Positions 62,513-64,000 of a DNA stretch of 64,000 bases are shown one piece after another. The position numbers were made by a program, and so were the translations under genes. Within the stretch, counting starts at the first letter, position 1. The number at the start of each line of letters is the position of its first letter. The notes under the pieces were generated by a model. That model did no database searches. It was not told the DNA's origin and saw only the letters and a program-made list of their open reading frames with translations. Origin of the DNA: Chroococcopsis sp964623815 (GTDB lineage Bacteria; Cyanobacteriota; Cyanobacteriia; Cyanobacteriales; Microcystaceae); NCBI GenBank assembly GCA_964623815.1, contig CAZUVR010000001.1:123099-187098 (forward strand). Direction: 5' to 3'.

Positions 62513-62580
62513 GGAATTGGGAATTAGGGATTGGGGATTGTGCTTCTTCCCCCAACTCCTAACCCCTAACTCCGAACTCC
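62513..62580. repeat. Heptameric tandem repeat, opposed arrays
   Basis: Four 7-base units run from 62513: GGAATTG, GGAATTA, GGGATTG, GGGATTG. After 10 bases come four units of the complementary type from 62551: CCCAACT, CCTAACC, CCTAACT, CCGAACT. The two arrays can pair imperfectly into a long stem. It fills the 73 bp between the convergent ispG and petJ genes and may serve as a bidirectional terminator; heptamer repeats (STRR) are a known cyanobacterial feature. Confidence 0.75.
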
Positions 62581-62913
62581 CTATTTACTCCAGCCGGAAT
62601 CAGCTTGACTTAATACGTAAGCTGCTACATCTTCTATCTGCTCGTTGCTAAGACGGCCAGCGAAAGCAGGCATAGCTCCGTTACCTTTGGTTACTTGAGA
62701 GATGATGGCTTCAAGAGAATTTTTGCCATATTTTTCTAAATCAGCTTTCTGGAGGGTTTTCGTAGGTACGACTACGTTTTTACCGCCCATGTGACAGGAA
62801 GCGCAATTAGCGCTGAAAATTTTGGCTCCCGCACCCGCGTCGGCGGCTAGAGCTGGACGGGGCAGAAATAAAAGTGAAAGGATTAGTAACACCGAGATTA
62901 ATATCTTTTTCAT
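62581..62913 (-). CDS. petJ: Cytochrome c6
   Basis: 110-aa precursor from the ATG at 62913, chosen because GGAG lies 7 bases upstream; the frame extends to 62946 without a signal. Signal peptide KKILISVLLILSLLFLPRPALA, then heme site CASCH and the axial Met in GNGAMPAFAGRL. Soluble thylakoid-lumen carrier from cytochrome b6f to photosystem I, used in place of plastocyanin when copper is scarce. Divergent from petE, with 188 bp shared upstream region carrying paired 22-bp elements. Confidence 0.95.
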   Translation of the reverse strand: MKKILISVLLILSLLFLPRPALAADAGAGAKIFSANCASCHMGGKNVVVPTKTLQKADLEKYGKNSLEAIISQVTKGNGAMPAFAGRLSNEQIEDVAAYVLSQADSGWSK

Positions 62914-62971
62914 TGAAGTTCTCCAAAAAGGATCTAGTTCCCTCATTTATCGTTAACAAAACTGATCTTCC

Positions 62972-62993
62972 TGTCAAAAGACAACCTGTCAAA
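62972..62993. promoter_or_regulatory. Dyad element A in the petJ-petE intergenic region
   Basis: TGTCAAAAGACAA, then CC, then TGTCAAA. Interlocking half-sites TGTC/GACA/TGTC give two overlapping dyads. On the minus strand its first hexamer reads TTGACA, a consensus -35, with AACGAT 17 bases on as a possible petJ -10. 20 of 22 positions match element B at 63043-63064. Sited for control of petJ by a dimeric repressor such as a BlaI/PetR-type protein. Confidence 0.7.
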
Positions 62994-63042
62994 CTTTGGT
63001 GTACAATCAGATTTGGGGATAAAAGCATACTTTGTCCACTTA

Positions 63043-63064
63043 TGTCAAAAGACAAATTGTCAAA
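63043..63064. promoter_or_regulatory. Dyad element B in the petJ-petE intergenic region
   Basis: TGTCAAAAGACAA, then AT, then TGTCAAA, differing from element A only in the two central bases. It lies 38 bp upstream of the petE ATG and just before TAGTAT/TATATT, a likely petE -10, so a bound protein would cover the -35 and spacer. Centre-to-centre distance to element A is 71 bp. Confidence 0.7.
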
Positions 63065-63101
63065 GTAGTATATTCATCAGATCATCAAGGGAATCAGTAC
63101 A

Positions 63102-63476
63102 ATGTCAAAAAAAATCGGTCTACTCGTAGCTACTTTAGCCTTAGTAATTTCTAGCTTCTTCACGGCGATCGCTCCTGCCGCCGCCGCCGACTACACAGTA
63201 AAAATGGGTGGCGATAACGGTACTTTAAAATTCGACCCACCGAGCTTAACCATCAATGCAGGTGACACAGTTAAATGGGTGAACAATAAATTAGCCCCCC
63301 ATAACGTGGTATTCGACAAAGCTCCCGAAGATAAAGCTGCTAAAATTTCCCACAAAGCCTTGGTCTTCTCTCCTGGGGAATCTTTCCAAACCATCTTCGA
63401 TACACCTGGAACTTACAGCTACTACTGCGAACCTCATCGCGGCGCTGGAATGGTAGGAACAATAACCGTTCAGTAA
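63102..63476 (+). CDS. petE: Plastocyanin
   Basis: 124-aa precursor. Signal peptide ending near AIAPAAAA, mature start DYTVKMGGDNG. Type 1 copper ligands: His in APHNVVFD, then Cys, His and Met in YYCEPHRGAGMVGTI. Lumenal electron carrier from cytochrome b6f to photosystem I when copper is available. AAGGGA lies 10-15 bases upstream of the ATG. A decayed TnpB gene abuts its 3' end, overlapping the last 7 bases. Confidence 0.97.
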   Translation: MSKKIGLLVATLALVISSFFTAIAPAAAADYTVKMGGDNGTLKFDPPSLTINAGDTVKWVNNKLAPHNVVFDKAPEDKAAKISHKALVFSPGESFQTIFDTPGTYSYYCEPHRGAGMVGTITVQ

Positions 63477-63958
63477 TGTGAATTACCACACACCGCCGCA
63501 GAAGCGGTCGGTGTGGGCTTCTCAAATCCCCTTAGAGATCGGAGAACTTCCTTCGCGGTACTGTGAGTGTGCGACACTTTAATTTTCCCGCTACGGCTGT
63601 TTATAGTCGGGAACAATTCCAGCCCGACTCGCTTGATGTTGATGGAACTATTGATGTCCCTATCAACGAGCAATTGTTCGGTTTCATCCCAATATTCCCG
63701 AATAGAACAATCCGTGAAAACTTTCTCATCTCGATAGGATAAATATTGGGAAGTATGATGGGGACGGACACCGATGACCTTAGCTCCAGCTTTTTCGGCT
63801 ATGTATTCTAAGGTTTTGAAGAAATCTCCAAAGGCGGCATCATGCCAAGATTTATTTAATCCAGACTTTGCGGATTGGCCATTAAGGAGAAACTGTCCGT
63901 TTTCATCTTGTTTCGGTTTATTCCGTTTGGTCAGATTTTTAAGGTCTAGAACACCGAT
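63470..63958 (-). pseudogene. IS200/IS605-type TnpB (OrfB), C-terminal remnant
   Basis: On the minus strand the frame from 63958 reads VLDLKNLTKRNKPK, then AFGDFFKTLEYIAEKAGAKV, SQYLSYRDE, VDRDINSSINIKRVGLELFP and KEVLRSLRGFEKPTP: the C-terminal half of a cyanobacterial TnpB including the last RuvC Asp (DRDIN). Just upstream are two consecutive stops (TAG TGA, 63959-63964), and the N-terminal half is absent. TnpB is an RNA-guided nuclease; this copy is truncated and should be inactive. It ends 3' inside the petE stop region. Confidence 0.8.
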
Positions 63959-64000
63959 TCACTAATGGAAAATTAGGCTCAGTCAGCTATTGAGAAGAAA

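Noticed and set aside
63102..63113. Third copy of the TGTCAAAA half-site at the petE start codon
   Set aside because: ATGTCAAAA here encodes Met-Ser-Lys; only 8 bases match and the dyad partner is missing, so it is probably chance.
1..64000. tRNA, rRNA or other structured RNA genes
   Set aside because: Intergenic regions were scanned by eye for tRNA T-arm sequence (GGTTCGAATCC type) and none was found; a covariance-model search would be needed to exclude small RNAs.

Overview
The window is chromosomal DNA from a cyanobacterium with oxygenic photosynthesis. Evidence: psaM (a photosystem I subunit), petJ (cytochrome c6) and petE (plastocyanin) side by side, an NblA/Ycf18-family gene, sipA (partner of the NblS kinase), an aas-type acyl-ACP synthetase, a dgdA-type galactolipid glycosyltransferase next to ktrB, and many copies of the cyanobacterial HIP1 octamer GCGATCGC (for example 953-960 and 1973-1980). 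I cannot name the genus. Coding is dense, and several convergent gene pairs overlap at their 3' ends.

Layout. 1-3065: a copper-related multicopper oxidase and a broken methyltransferase lie between two remnants of IS630-type transposases. 3090-8108: an OFA-type MFS transporter, then a large HTH/NB-ARC/WD40 STAND protein with 14 WD repeats. 8250-8881: a VOC-family gene cut by a 100-N gap whose 55-bp flanks are identical, so the gap is probably artificial. 8904-24516: surface and secreted proteins (a LamG/Calx-beta protein, a CARDB-subtilase, a metalloprotease/Calx-beta protein) interleaved with an NblA-like/TIGR02587/TIGR02588 operon, a GlsB-like protein, an SDR, a PEP-utilising enzyme, a YciI protein and a DUF58 protein. 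24509-43868: mostly housekeeping and cell-envelope genes (hpnA, glgP, recG, a GGDEF-EAL sensor, a metal ABC permease, an O-antigen ligase-like protein, yaaW, trpD, a serine hydrolase). 43973-46052: psaM, nusB, sipA and a His-rich chelatase. 46149-57226: an ABC permease, a PEP-CTERM protein, fmt, deoC-recO-MFS, and a tight dgdA-ktrB-ktrA-yjbQ-ridA run. 57329-62507: a Mop-domain protein, aas-ylqD, cysC and ispG. 62581-63476: divergent petJ and petE. 63470-63958: a decayed TnpB.

How the parts connect. The petJ/petE intergenic region carries two nearly identical 22-bp dyad elements, one on each side. This suggests one regulator controls the copper-dependent switch between the two electron carriers; the regulator itself is not in the window. 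A high-light element (HLR1-like) lies between psaM and nusB, and sipA lies just beyond nusB, so two members of the NblS/RpaB light-stress circuit sit within about 1 kb. The dgdA-ktrB-ktrA cluster joins membrane-lipid synthesis to potassium uptake. The least described arrangement is the NblA-like/TIGR02587/TIGR02588 operon, whose first gene is only 59 codons.

No tRNA, rRNA, CRISPR array or replication origin was recognised. Function calls rest on motif and family recognition by eye; no database search was run.
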